64,000 bases of DNA from Siphlonurus alternatus (taxonomy: Eukaryota > Arthropoda > Insecta > Ephemeroptera > Siphlonuridae). The position numbers were made by a program, and so were the translations under genes. The notes under the pieces were generated by a model. That model was not told the DNA's origin, did no database searches, and saw only the letters and a list, made by a program, of their open reading frames with translations. Positions 49,100 to 59,880 of this stretch are shown here, piece after piece (within the stretch, counting starts at the first letter, position 1; each line of letters begins with the position of its first letter). The DNA lies in contig OX463778.1 in NCBI GenBank assembly GCA_949825025.1, positions 12,548,171-12,612,170 of the forward strand, written 5' to 3'.

Positions 49100-49262
49100 A
49101 TTTTTTTTTTTTTTTTACAAGGATAAACCCCCATGAGCTTGGAGCTTGAGGCTACGTAATGGGACATAAAGAAGGGGGAGAGTGGTGGCCACGGCCCGTT
49201 ACGCGTCCCAGCATTCACTAAATTGAGACTGAGGGAACCGTGGAAACTCTCAGTCAGAACGG
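49100..49262 (-). mobile_element. SINE conserved core with 3' part
   Basis: The core GACTGAGGGAACCGTGGAAA at 49227 is followed by CTCTCAGTCAGAACGG on the plus strand. On the minus strand, in SINE sense, TAGTGAATGCTGGGACG and GGCCGTGGCCACC follow the core, comparable with ATAGGCAAATGCCAAGATG and GGCCATATAGCCACC in the 25900 copy. The head is missing. Confidence 0.45.
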
Positions 49263-49297
49263 ACAGTACTATTGAATATTTTATATGCACGTACGGG

Positions 49298-49470
49298 ACA
49301 AACTTCACGATTTTTTTGTATTGCTTTCCTGGATAGACGACCTCGAGTTATGTACTCACATTATTTTTTTTAACTGATTTCAACCCTTAAATATCCTTAA
49401 TATCTAATTTTGACAAATTTTAAAAAATTCTTAAATAATTGACAACACAGAATTTATCGAAGTCTTATTT
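49298..49470. mobile_element. Half copy of family H MITE
   Basis: ACGACCTCGAGTTATGTACT followed by AACTGATTTCAACCC matches the left arm of the 29253 element. No full right arm is present. Confidence 0.4.
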
Positions 49471-50689
49471 GACAAACATATTTAAATATAAAAATAATTT
49501 AATAATAAATATATTATTTATTCGTTTAACAAAACTGCTTGCAAGTTCGTAAAAGCAGACAATGAATTTTTTATGATATTTTTATCATGCAATGGTTGAG
49601 ACGAAATATTCGAAAAAAGGGGCGAATTTTCTATGTTAAAGCTAAATTTATGCAAATAGTGCAACACAAGTACGATAATACTTGTGTTATTATTTTTTTT
49701 TTCTGGTATAGTTTGAGAGTATTACACGCACTCAAAAGCAATGGATATTTGATATAGCGCGATATACACTGAATTCAAGTAAAAATTATAAAAAAAACTT
49801 GCATATTATTAAGATTGAGCATTATTTAAAAAATTTTAGATCATACAATTATTATAAAATTGCAAAGAAATTACAACCAACAGAAAAGTTATATTAATAA
49901 ATTTTTGTTTCTCTATACCGGTAATTACATATTAAAATTCTACCGAGTTTTTATACTCTAATTAACAAGTAATTTTCATCATTGCAAATACCTATATGTA
50001 TGCATATGAAAGAATAACATGAGAATCTCATAAAAAGACGTATCTGGTAAAAAAAAAATGCTAATTTATTGTGACACAAAGGCGTATCTGGCAGAAAAAT
50101 CGTTCGCTTTATTCCGGCAGAAAGTAGTATCTGGCTTTTTTCACAGTTAAAATAACTTTCCTGCACAGAGTTTTGCTTGTATCCTAATTTAATAAACAAG
50201 AACGATAGATATTCATGTCATCTGTCAGCAGTAAAAAAATGAAATATATCGAGACATAAATAAAGATTTTGTAACAGTTCCATTGAAAAAAAATCTTATT
50301 TTTGCTCTCCTGAACAATTCTAAAAAATCCAGACATGAAGTTTTGCCGGAAAACTACCAAATTATGCATATAGTCCTTTTGTATTATTCTAAAAAAATTA
50401 AAATTGCGCTAAAACTATCGAGACGCGAACCAACATTGTACGCGTCTGTAAGCCGTGATGATGCTTTCATCATTGCTTACAGAAAAGTACATAAAATGAT
50501 ACATTTCACTGCTCAAAATATAGAGTAACACTTACCGAAGAATTTGAGCCCTGAATCTGGGGTCCTTCACTAATTATATCACCACAAATTATTAACTTAC
50601 TAAGCTGGAGAACTACGTGTGTCATGGCGTCGCTTTGTGACGCTTACGACTGTCTCATATCATGTAATAGTACATAATATTTTGTAATT
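49471..50689. other. Non-coding interval with reiterated GTATCTGG
   Basis: GACGTATCTGGTAAAA (about 50037), GGCGTATCTGGCAGAAAAAT (about 50082) and CGGCAGAAAGTAGTATCTGG (about 50115) form a loose array. The 81-codon frame at 50283-50528 has no recognised domain. Confidence 0.4.
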
Positions 50690-50991
50690 ATAACAAACAA
50701 AAATGTAGTTTTACATTTTTTTTAAGTAATAATACATTTATTTAAAATAATTTTACATTTTTTTATGCGTTCTTTGAATACATTTTACAATGTAAAAATA
50801 TTAAAGTAAATTTTTGTAACAATACGAAACATTTTGTATGTCGATTATTTTAACTTTTAGCTCAGTGATTTTACAAATTCTTTCATAAATCTACAATTTC
50901 TAATGAAAAAATGACAAAAACGTTAAAAAATGTAGAATTACATGCCGAATTTTACGAAAAATTACAAATATTTTTTACAGTGCTAGTGTAC
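50690..50991. mobile_element. Right end of a CACTGTAAAAAA-type element
   Basis: ATTACAAATATTTTTTACAGTG is the reverse complement of a CACTGTAAAAAA tip. Repeated TTTTACATTTTTT and AAAATGTA blocks precede it. It may be the other end of the element starting at 47680, or a separate solo end. Confidence 0.4.
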
Positions 50992-51512
50992 AATCCATAA
51001 TAAAATGTAATGAATATGTTTGCTAAAGATAAGATGAATGTTTTAAATATATGAATATTAAATTTTTGTTACAATAAAATGTATAATCCAGTTTAATATG
51101 GTTTATAATTCTGTACTATATATCACATTTATTTGTTTTTTGTTAAGTAGTGTTAATCTATGCGAGCACAAGTGTCATTGAATCATATATGCGTTATCAA
51201 CTAACCTGCAGGTGGAGATAAGCTGGTTGGTGATTTGTGATGTGTGGCAGGACCATCACTGCGCCGCCTGTATGTGATACCGTTAACTACGCAACGAGGG
51301 GGAGAGAGAGTGAAATCCTGCCAGTGTTTTATCGCCTGTGTATATTTTTAAAACAAGTGGATTAGCATTCGTCGTTGTGTATTATCCTGACGTAACACAC
51401 ATCGATTGTTACAAAATTATAATACAGTCAAATTAATTTAATATTACCTCCGGAAGTATTAAATTTGTAGCTATGCTCTTTGTAATTCAGTTTTAAGACT
51501 TTGCATACACTC

Positions 51513-52442
51513 TTAATAAAATTTGGCTGAATGTCAGTATATTCCTGATACTGAAATTGACATCTTATATTCAGTGGATTGATACCCCTGAATATTATTC
51601 AGGTGTTGGATTTCAGGTGTTAGAAACCACTGTCAATTGACACCCTATTTTCAGTGGGTAGCAAGCACTGAAATATTTTCAGTGTTTTCTTTAACATTAA
51701 AATCATATACGAATTACGAAATTGAGAATATATCATTTTTTAATTTATACAACAAAATTAAATTTTATTTCTATAGATTTAATAAAATATTCACTTATTA
51801 TAATTTCATTATACCATGGTACATAAATTCCGTTGTAAAAAAAATAAATACCAAAAAAATTGTATTTTAATATAAAATTAGCTAGAAATATTAGCGACAA
51901 TAAATAAAATGTTGAAAAACAACATAAATAATATAAATTGATAATTAGACCGATATTATATAATACTAATAGCAATTACTAACCTACAACAGGCATGGAG
52001 GACGAGGTTTGGGTAACTGAATTTGCATATCATCTCTTAATAAAGTACGATCTCTTAAAAGAAATACGCCACAAAGTATCGTTGCACCTTAGTGAATACA
52101 AATATCATAAACTTTTGAACCAATTAGAGATATTTCTCGTCGTTTTTCTTCAATTTCATGACATGACGCCATCATCGCGTTCACAAAATTTTCCACTTCA
52201 GCTGACTAAATTATATTTACGGTTTGCGTTCTTCATTTGCTTTTTAATTTCACCTTAATTTTTTTCAGGCTATTAATTTTTTTTCAGTACATATTTTTAT
52301 TTTTCAGCACATTTTATTTTTTCAGCATATCCTTACACTGGGATATATAAGTGAGGTGTTAAAACATAGAAAATTTTTCGAAACTACTGAAAGTCAGTAG
52401 TTAAAAATATACTGACATTAATTTCAGCCAAATTTTATTAAC
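51513..52442. mobile_element. TTAA-flanked element nested in family G
   Basis: TTAATAAAATTTGGCTGAA at the left and TTCAGCCAAATTTTATTAA at the right are exact inverted repeats, each including TTAA. Just inside are several TTCAG/CTGAA repeats (GTCAGTATATTCCTGATACT, TTCAGTGG, TTTTCAGTG) on both sides, like subterminal transposase-binding sites. No transposase is present, but a longer frame is noted at 51995-52258. Confidence 0.85.
51995..52258 (+). CDS. Candidate small ORF or exon inside the TTAA element, unrecognised
   Basis: An 87-codon frame begins MEDEVWVTEFAYHLLIKYDL just after TACTAACCTACAACAG, which looks like a branch point plus 3' splice site. The first 50 or so residues are rich in charged and leucine residues and could be helical (LLKEIRHKVSLHLSEYKYHK); the last 20 are hydrophobic. 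I do not recognise the family. It could be a captured host exon, an internally deleted transposon ORF, or chance. Confidence 0.2.
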   Translation: MEDEVWVTEFAYHLLIKYDLLKEIRHKVSLHLSEYKYHKLLNQLEIFLVVFLQFHDMTPSSRSQNFPLQLTKLYLRFAFFICFLISP

Positions 52443-52589
52443 AGTGTTAAGTTTAGTGTTTATAGTGTTTTTAGTAGTAGTTCTTACCTATGTGTGAAAT
52501 TATAAAGCTGAAATACGAATAGAAATTCCAGAAATTTTACACTTCCGGTTACTTCCGGAGGGAATATCATATAAATTTGACTGTACAGT

Positions 52590-52800
52590 ACTCTGATGTT
52601 ATATAAAGATCAAACTTTTGAACCGTTTATTAAAAAAATTATTTAAAGTAATGATCACGCCCTCTGAGGGATTTTCTTCAATAAAAATGGGGACAGTAAA
52701 TTTTTAATTTGTTTTTGAACTCTGTAAAAAAATCATATTTAACAATAATTATTATGTTTTTTATTCATTTATGCAATAAAAAATTTCATGTATGTTGACT
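52590..52800. mobile_element. Decayed family A relic
   Basis: TTTATTCATTTATGCAATAA with TTTCATGTATGTTGAC matches the right end of A-I copies. ATTATTTAAAGTAATGATCA and CGCCCTCTGAGGG resemble its centre. The left end is not recognisable. Confidence 0.45.
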
Positions 52801-52935
52801 GTTCATGTCCCCGAGGCAACAACCGGACGAGCTGAGTTATTGTTATCAAACACAGGAAATTCAGACAAAGGAGTGTACAGAATTAGCCTACATTTCAATC
52901 TGCAGGATCAATAACGGCAGGGAGCGTTTTTGAAA

Positions 52936-53043
52936 TGCACTCGTCGCTTTGGATAATTTCCCACCATGTTCTATATTATTCGTACGGGGAATGGTGATTA
53001 ACAAGGCTGCAAAGGGAAATTTTCCAAGATGGCAAGTGTACAT
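52936..53043. mobile_element. MITE, family E
   Basis: GCACTCGTCGCTTTGGATAA at the left; GGTGATTAACAAGGCTGCAA, AGGGAAATTTTCCAAGATGG and CAAGTGTAC at the right. Confidence 0.7.
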
Positions 53044-53100
53044 TCAATGCTGAATCAAATATGTGTAAATGATATATACTTGCATGGAAATGAAACTGTT

Positions 53101-53302
53101 AAGGTGGATTCACATGGCGATTTTTATCATGCGATGCGACGCGAATAAAGCGCACTTGCTGTGGCATCCATTGGCGGCCATATTTGGTGATTAAAATAAG
53201 GAGCATAGCAATTAACGCGATTTCGCTCGCCGCATATAGGATTTCACAGCTTTTGTGACAAAATCTGGACGCATCGCCATTGTCGTCATCTGAATCCGCC
53301 TT
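53101..53302. mobile_element. MITE, family D
   Basis: AAGGTGGATTCACATGGCGA at the left; CATTGTCGTCATCTGAATCC then GCCTTT at the right. Interior GCATCCATTGGCGGCCATAT and CGCATATAGGATTTCACAGC. Confidence 0.8.
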
Positions 53303-53426
53303 TAGCCAGGTTTATAACCACGTTTAGCTTAACCACGTTTAAATTAAACTATACCTGTTTTACGTGTTAAACCACCTAGTTAAACGTGGTTAGAAACCTG
53401 GCTAACTGCTTTGTGAATCGTGCCCA
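53303..53426. mobile_element. MITE, family F, abutting family D
   Basis: AGCCAGGTTTATAACCACGT pairs with ACGTGGTTAGAAACCTGGCT; the right tip CTTTGTGAATCGTGCCC is intact. The left tip is missing, and the family D element begins exactly there. Confidence 0.7.
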
Positions 53427-53833
53427 TTTATTGCATATTTGGAAGAAGAACTCGAGTTATAAATTGTCTATTTCTTCAGATTTTTTGAACTTCCTCAACG
53501 AGACTAAAGACGCTGTGACGTCATATATCACTAAAGTTTACCAAGACAGTGTTTAATAATTAATCAGTTTAATACGTATCTGTTGATGACGCCTCATAAG
53601 AATAACATTATCCGTCGTCAACGAATACGTATTAAACACATGTGAACTTATTAAATGTCATGTAACATCTTTCCCTATGCTTGAATGTTAAATATTTGCA
53701 TGACTATGACGTCACAGTATTTGCAGCACGATTTTGAAAAAGATTAAAAATTCTAAAAAAATATTGACAATATACATAACTCAACGTGCTCTATCCAAAT
53801 ATGTATTAATAAAAAAGTTTATGAAGGATGTCG
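53427..53833. mobile_element. Family H MITE carrying a family I insertion
   Basis: CTCGAGTTATAAATTGTCTA and CGCTGTGACGTCATATATCA in the left arm; TTGCATGACTATGACGTCAC and CATAACTCAACGTGCTCTAT in the right. TGACGTCA at 53516-53523 and 53707-53714. Family I sits at 53545-53646. The outer left tip is lost at the junction with the family F copy. Confidence 0.65.
53545..53646. mobile_element. Family I MITE nested in family H
   Basis: AATACGTATCTGTTGATGAC on the left pairs with GTCGTCAACGAATACGTATT on the right, with AATAACATTAT at the centre. It matches 63709-63816. Confidence 0.65.
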
Positions 53834-54083
53834 ATTCTACATAGAATTTTATAAAATTCCCTTAATATGACTTAACGTCTAAAAGTTCATAAACTCACAT
53901 CATTGCGTTTGACAGGTTGGCGTCTATATTGAGTATCATGATGTGAAGATTTTTATACGTGCGTTCTTGACGAAAATGTATTACATACAAAGAATATGCA
54001 TGCGTAATATAACATAATGAGAGACTAAATTATTGGTAAAATATGAGCTTGAAATACGTTTTCAATGTAATACCTTGCATATA

Positions 54084-54294
54084 CAATCAAATTAATTTAA
54101 TATTCTTTCCGGAAGTAGCCGGAAGTTTGAAATTTGTGGATATTTAGTTTGCAATTCAGTTTAAAAATTTTACAGAAGTGTTTGTCATAATCTTACTGAT
54201 CTATGTGTAAAATCGCAACGCTGAAATACGAATAAATAGATGAAAAATAGTACATCCGGAGTGAATATTATACAGTTTTGACTATAATCTTATG
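54084..54294. mobile_element. MITE, family G
   Basis: TA then CAATCAAATTAATTTAATAT; TTTCCGGAAGTAGCCGGAAG in the left arm. The right arm is damaged (TACATCCGGAGTGAATATTA), ending TTTTGACTA then TA. Confidence 0.75.
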
Positions 54295-54498
54295 AGAATT
54301 TGAGAAGTATCTTGAAAAAGAATAAAATAAATCTCGCATCGGCTGAAATGGAGTATAAAAATATTATAATATAGTGTATCGTAATATTACATTTCATAAA
54401 TCAATATATTATAGCTCAACGATCAAGCTAAGAAAAAAAAATAAAACACGATATTTAAAATACTATGCATTAAATTATGTTTTAAACTAGCAACTTAT

Positions 54499-54636
54499 GG
54501 GTGCGATTCATGACGCAGTTAGCCAGGGTTTTAACCACGTTTAACTATACCTGTTTTACGTGTTAAACCACCTAGTTAAACGTGGTTAAGCTAAACGTGG
54601 TTAGAAACCTGGCTAACTGCTTCTTGAATCGCTGCC
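54499..54636. mobile_element. MITE, family F, fullest copy
   Basis: GGGTGCGATTCATGACGCAG with TTAGCCAGGG at the left; CCTGGCTAACTGCTTCTTGA and ATCGCTGCC at the right. AACCACGTTTAACTATACCT and AGTTAAACGTGGTTAAGCTA form the arms, around GTTTTACGTGTTAAAC. Confidence 0.8.
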
Positions 54637-55106
54637 TTTATGTTTAAATGCGAAGAGTGAATTCTTGCATTTTATATATTAAATTCTTAGTAAACATATA
54701 CAATTTATTATATTAATAATATTTAATGAAATTAAAACAAACACTTTATATTATTATAAGAGTAAAAAGAAGATAATAATTCATTGTAGCTGTTATAAAA
54801 TTATCATAATTCCTAAACAAATTAAAACAAATTAGGTACATAAGATAAACATTTAGCACTAGGTATTTCCCTTGTTGCTACTATATTTTATACGCTAAAG
54901 TGTGGCAGGTACGTTTGCTTTAACATGGCGGAAATTTCTGCACCCCGTGTCACCAGCCTTGGGGGCAAGTAGGGTGGGGAGGGGGGTGCGGTGACAAGCA
55001 GGCGAGAGCAGCCACAAATCAAGCCCGCACCATACCAGAATCCTTTCCCTCCTCCCTGTGGCACTGTATGTATTAATGTAGCAAGCATGCATGTTAAATG
55101 CAACAG
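54637..55106. other. Non-coding interval with GC-rich patch
   Basis: 54890-55090 is GC-rich with G and C runs and open frames on both strands; no recognised domain. The rest is AT-rich. Confidence 0.35.
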
Positions 55107-55291
55107 TAGTCAAATTTATATAATATTCCCTCCGGAAGTAGCCGGAAGTATAAAATTTCTAGCCTTTGTGTTTTGTTGCAATTTCACAAATTGGTCAGTG
55201 CAAAGACTTCTGCAAATTTTCAAACGGGAATCACCCACAAAATTCTCACTTCCGGTTACTTCCGGTTTGAATTTTAAAATAATTTGATTAT
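55107..55291. mobile_element. MITE, family G
   Basis: TAGTCAAATTTATATAATAT with CCTCCGGAAGTAGCCGGAAG in the left arm; CACTTCCGGTTACTTCCGGT with AAAATAATTTGAT in the right. Overlapping frames on both strands are artefacts of the inverted arms. Confidence 0.8.
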
Positions 55292-55695
55292 TACTATCAC
55301 ACAGTCGGCTTACTAAAGTCACGTACTGACAGATATACGTGAGCTCAGCAACATTGTTGTGTTTTAGTCCCCAATGCACTCGTGCACTGTGGTAAATAGA
55401 GCGTTTCCTATCTGGTCGAAGGGTCTAATTAGCGTACATCCTAGCATCAGCAAACCACCATATACATGCATGACTACATATTACTGCTATTATTTAAACA
55501 TCATGTAAATTGAACAATTAAATTACATACAATTAGACATTAAAAAAAAAGTATTTATGTCTCCATTTCGAAACAAATTGCTTACAAATTGAAAAAAAGT
55601 AGTTTTACAGAATTTGTTTTTTTTTTTCATTTTGTTGAGAGGAATTGAAAAATTACGTACAATAAATATATATTATTATTTTTTTTTATATAGAG
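55292..55695. other. Non-coding AT-rich interval
   Basis: No gene or RNA recognised. Confidence 0.5.
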
Positions 55696-55822
55696 AGCCC
55701 CTACTATCATTCTTTTGTGTATTCTTTCGTCATTTTTTTATTATCATTATTAATAATAAAACATAACTCCCTCCTTCCTATACTGTATATAATATATACA
55801 CAAAAATATGATGGTAGGGGCT
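55696..55822. mobile_element. Small foldback, AGCCCCTACTATCAT ends
   Basis: AGCCCCTACTATCATTCTTT with TGTGTAT pairs with ATACACAAAAATATGATGGT and AGGGGCT. The centre is AT-rich. Single copy. Confidence 0.65.
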
Positions 55823-57918
55823 TTATATTCGTAAAGTAATTTTTGCCTTATGTAAATATATTTCTAAACCTGGTATTAAAAATTTCCAGGCTAAAATTTA
55901 TGCTTACCTTTGATAAAACAAATAAAGCCAGCGTTACAAACTTTTGCTATGAAAAGAGCAATTTACTATGCCTCTCATTTTTATTTTTCATTTCAATTTT
56001 CTTTTCAATAAAAACATGATATCACGAAAAATTTTATAATACAAATAGGTCCTTTTGTTTGGGTAATCAAGGGACTTGTGCCCTCTTCATGCTGTCATTT
56101 AAATATATGAACAGCCATTTAAACAATTTGCATGTTTAATAATTTATTTTACCTCTGATATATCATCCCCATGTGTAGGTTTCACTGCACTAGTAAAGCT
56201 GAATTGATATAATGTGTGTAATATTCCTGGCAGTTAATTGCTAAAATTACAAAACGTTGTACCGGCCTATTGGAAAGAGGTAATAAAAGCGCATGTTCAT
56301 GAGTAGCAAAACAGAATATTGAACTTGAGTTCATATTTGTATTCTGCATGCTCTGTTCCACCAAAAGTGGATTTATGTCCTTTAAATTTATCATTATCAA
56401 TGGATTTATGCTTATTTCATGATCTTTTTGTTCCATGAAAAATCGCAATCAGAAAATTATATATTTTTTATTTAAAAACTCCGGGTCTAAAAACAATGGA
56501 ATCTAATTGCAGAATATGTAAATTAAAGATTAAGTATGTTCGTAAATGCAAAAATAAGTAAGAAGCAATAATCAGATTTTCCTTTCATTCCCAGCACACG
56601 TATATGTACGCGTGTACAGATTTATTATTGATGACTATTATGTGTTGTTTTGTATGTTTTAGCATGTATGCTATGTTTTTTGACGTGATCAATGTTTTTT
56701 TGTGCGATCTATTTATGTTCAAATAAATTATTATTATTTATTTATTTATTTGATCCAGTACAGAAAATTACAGTTTTTTATACTTAATCAAATTCTTTGA
56801 TCATAAATCAAATTTGTATTTACGAACAGATTTATATTTTTCATAATTTATAAGTCAACATTCCTTAGATTCCTCCAATGAGCAAAATCCATTACAAATT
56901 ATGTACCAATTATAGAAGACATCATAATAAATGCGAGAGGAAGTATAGTGAAGGTTTCTCATTATCAGATCTCATTAATTTTCAGTTCAACGATCAGGAA
57001 ACAAATTTAATGCATCTTCAGTTGCAAGAAACTTATACTACATTCCATCTCTATGCACTATAACATGTCATTATAACTTTAATATTCGTTGTTAAACATG
57101 ACACATATTATTATAATCAACGCGAGAAATATATCAGATTATATGAAATTTATAACTAGACATAAATGACAAGGAAATAAAGACAGTGTTAATAGAAACA
57201 TGTCTTGCAATTTCTCAGTCTTGTGATGTTAGTAAAATATAATAAACGTCAAGTTAAGATAGTTTTATTAAAATCTCAGTATTATCAATTAAACTTAGTT
57301 TAACTATTATTATTTAATCATAATATAGTACTTTTTTATTAGTCTTAAGTATTACTTAAATGTAAAAATAAAAGCTGATGAAATCTGTATTACTAAAGGA
57401 AAACATTAACGCGTGCGAGAGCTTTTTCAACGACTTTTAAGAACTTCAAGACCATTTGTTTTCATTGAGCTATTAAAACAAACTGTGACTACTTTTAATG
57501 TATTTTTATTGCTACCACAATTTGAATGAAATAAAAAAAAAACTTATATAATTTAAATTAACATAAAAATGTCTACTATAACAATATATTTGATTACTTA
57601 TTCTTGCATGTATTTTCAACATTTGAGATGTTGTATAATCATTAATGTAAATGTAATATAACAAAATAGCAAAGTATACATTTCTGTCTGCATGTTAGAT
57701 TCCAGTACAGAATAGAGGTTATTAAACTTCCTATATATAAATGTGTACATGTAAAATTTATTCTGTATAAAAGAGAATTATCATTTGCTGCAAAATGAAA
57801 TGTGCTATAATAATAATAATAATAAAAAAAAAATCCCATATATTTTTTTAATGGCACCGAGATTTATACAAAATTGACCTACTCTATCATCTAACTTGCT
57901 AAAAAAAATGTGTATGAA
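55823..57918. other. Non-coding AT-rich interval
   Basis: Includes a possible LINE-type tail at 56690-56755 (TATGTTCAAATAAATTATTA then ATTT repeats). The 88-codon minus frame at 56182-56448 and the 61-codon frame at 56878-57063 have no recognised domain. Confidence 0.4.
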
Positions 57919-58254
57919 ATGGACAACCTACATGAACATTTTTTATTGCAGAAATAAATAGAGGGTACCAAATTTTTCTAGTCTGATTTTTTTTTTTATA
58001 TATATTTTTTTTGTTCCAGAAGTATTTTTAAATATTTATTGAAAGTTCTGTAAGTTATGTTGGCACTCCTGATTTCTTTATAAAAGGATAGAGCCTAGAC
58101 GCCTATTGACGCTTTTATGGGGCTTGACCGCACTTTCAATAATTATTTAAAAATAGTTCTGGGATTCAAAATAATCTGAAAAAATTCAGAGTAGCATAAT
58201 TTTGTACCCTCAGCTATTATTTCTGTAATCAAAATGTTCATGTAGGTTGTCCAT
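57919..58254. mobile_element. Foldback MITE, family A-I
   Basis: ATGGACAACCTACATGAACA pairs with TGTTCATGTAGGTTGTCCAT; TTTTATTGCAGAAATAAATA and TATTATTTCTGTAATCAAAA inside. Centre with GGGGCTTGACCGCACTTTCA, inverted relative to the 8174 copy. Confidence 0.85.
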
Positions 58255-58624
58255 TATATTTATTTACAGAAAACGTGAGGTAATTTATTTATTTACAATT
58301 TTCATGGAATATACAGCCAATAATTTACAGTTACTATGTGCCTGAAATTGAATTGGTACATTATTTAAATCGATAAACAAAAGTTGTTATATTTTTGTAG
58401 CATCCAGAATACTACAGAAACACTTTCTCAAAATTGTCAAAGTTTAAATTGACCAATAAAAGTAAGTTAATCATGATATTTGAGGATGCAAGTCAAAGTA
58501 GAGGAAATTGGTTTTATTTTATTGAATGCTCGTAAAATGCATCGTACCCGGAATAAATTTGCAGTGGAGCATAAAATTCACTTCGGCCGTAACCGGTGGT
58601 AAAACAGAAAACTGAAAAACATGC
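58255..58624. other. Non-coding AT-rich interval
   Basis: No gene or RNA recognised. Confidence 0.5.
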
Positions 58625-58814
58625 ATTTCGTCCCTCGTCCGCAATAATGAGCTATCTGTTATCTCTCGTGTGCAATAATGAGCTATATCATGAACGCAAC
58701 TATGAGTTTTAATTTATACCCATTTATAGCTCTTAATTGCAATCACCTTAACTCATTATTGCACACGAGTTCGTAGTAGTAGATAGCTCATTATTGCGGA
58801 CAAGGGACGATATA
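58625..58814. mobile_element. MITE, family B, with doubled arm motif
   Basis: ATTTCGTCCCTCGTCCGCAA with TAATGAGCTATCTG, then a second CTCGTGTGCAATAATGAGCT. The right arm mirrors both: CTCATTATTGCACACGAG, then ATAGCTCATTATTGCGGACA and AGGGACGATAT. So each arm contains two diverged repeats of the end sequence. Confidence 0.8.
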
Positions 58815-59080
58815 ATTTTAGTAAAATTACTAAAATTATTCTTGAATTACTTAAATTTATTATTTTATTACGTATACGTTAAAGCAAAGGATGCAAACAT
58901 AATGATGAATCTCGTTCTAAATTTATTTTGCATTTCTCAATTGAAACTTTGTAACTCCAAATTTGCTCTTCTGACCTCTTAGGAGCAATTCAGTAAGCGT
59001 TAAGGAGCAATTTAAGAAGCGTTATTCATACAAGGTAACAGGTAGAAAAACTCTTACTTATTACATCGCTTCGCACGCTT

Positions 59081-59880
59081 ATTCAAATTCAAATTCAAAT
59101 TCAAATTTTTATTCAATCATTTTGGTTGTACATAGACGAACTTAGATCATGTCAAGTAAAAAAAAACAATCAAACGAAAAAACACAATTAAACAGACAAA
59201 GCAAAGCACAACACAACAATCACAGTGCACACAAATAACATATAAATACATTTTAACTATATAATCTGAATTTTATACATCTATTACCATGATAAATAAT
59301 TTAACATACATTTTTTATATTTATTTGAGTTAAAGAGAAATCATATGTACAATAATATTAATTATATTAAAAATTCCTGATTATGTTTTCAGGCAATTTA
59401 GCACAAAAAATGCTTTGACTGAATAAAATTCTTTTTCAATTAAAATTCGTTTCAATTTGTTTTTAAATGCTTTATCACTTTCAATATTTCTAAGACTGGA
59501 TGGTAAAAAGTCATATATCATTGCTGACTTATACATGGCACTATTTTCAAAAAAGCTTGATTTGTGAATGCCTATTGCTACTTTATTGTTATTTCTCGTA
59601 TTATATGAATGCATGTCATTATTCTGAGTATAGAGACCGGAATTAGTTCTTTTGAATAATGCACACTTTAGGATATATAAACAAGGGAGAGTTAACATTT
59701 TATTATCTTTGAAATATGATACACAGGTATCACATTTTTTGAATCTTAACATGGTTCTAAGGGCACGCTTTTGTAAAATAAATATTCTATTTAATTGACT
59801 CACGCTACATCCCCAATTAATTAGACCATATGTTAAATGTGAATAACATATGAATCGCTCCTTTTTACCTAGAAACACAC
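59081..59880 (-). mobile_element. 5'-truncated LINE, Jockey/CR1-like
   Basis: On the minus strand: ORF2 C-terminal region, then about 275 bp of 3' UTR ending ATGTACAACCAAAATGATTG, AATAAA and a tail of TTTGAA-type hexamers at 59081-59106. The tail of short tandem repeats rather than poly-A and the truncated 5' end fit a CR1/Jockey-group LINE. Confidence 0.85.
59381..59878 (-). pseudogene. LINE ORF2 C-terminal region, reverse-transcriptase thumb and beyond
   Basis: About 165 residues stay open to a stop at 59381-59383. Landmarks: YSHLTYGLINWGCS, IFILQKRALRTMLRFK, then LTLPCLYILKCALF, MHSYNTRNNNK, MIYDFLPSSLRNIESDKAF and RILIEKEFYSVKAFF. This order is typical of the region after the reverse-transcriptase palm in Jockey/CR1-group LINEs of arthropods. 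The catalytic motifs lie upstream and are absent. A stop directly precedes the listed start, which is GTG and not a real initiator, so the piece is a dead 5'-truncated insertion. It is better preserved than the remnants at 8572 and 40868. Confidence 0.88.

Larger units (their letters stand above)
51425..52583. mobile_element. Family G MITE split by a 930-bp TTAA element
   Basis: The left end CAGTCAAATTAATTTAATAT with CCTCCGGAAGTA, and the right end CACTTCCGGTTACTTCCGGA with AAATTTGACTG, are each flanked by TA (51423-51424, 52584-52585). The two halves together equal one ordinary G copy of roughly 230 bp; the intervening 51513-52442 is the insertion. Confidence 0.8.

Noticed and set aside
54991..55379. 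Overlapping 98- and 87-codon frames on opposite strands
   Set aside because: Symmetry of the family G arms produces open frames on both strands.
56182..56448. 88-codon minus-strand frame
   Set aside because: No recognisable motif and no splice signals of quality; left as chance.
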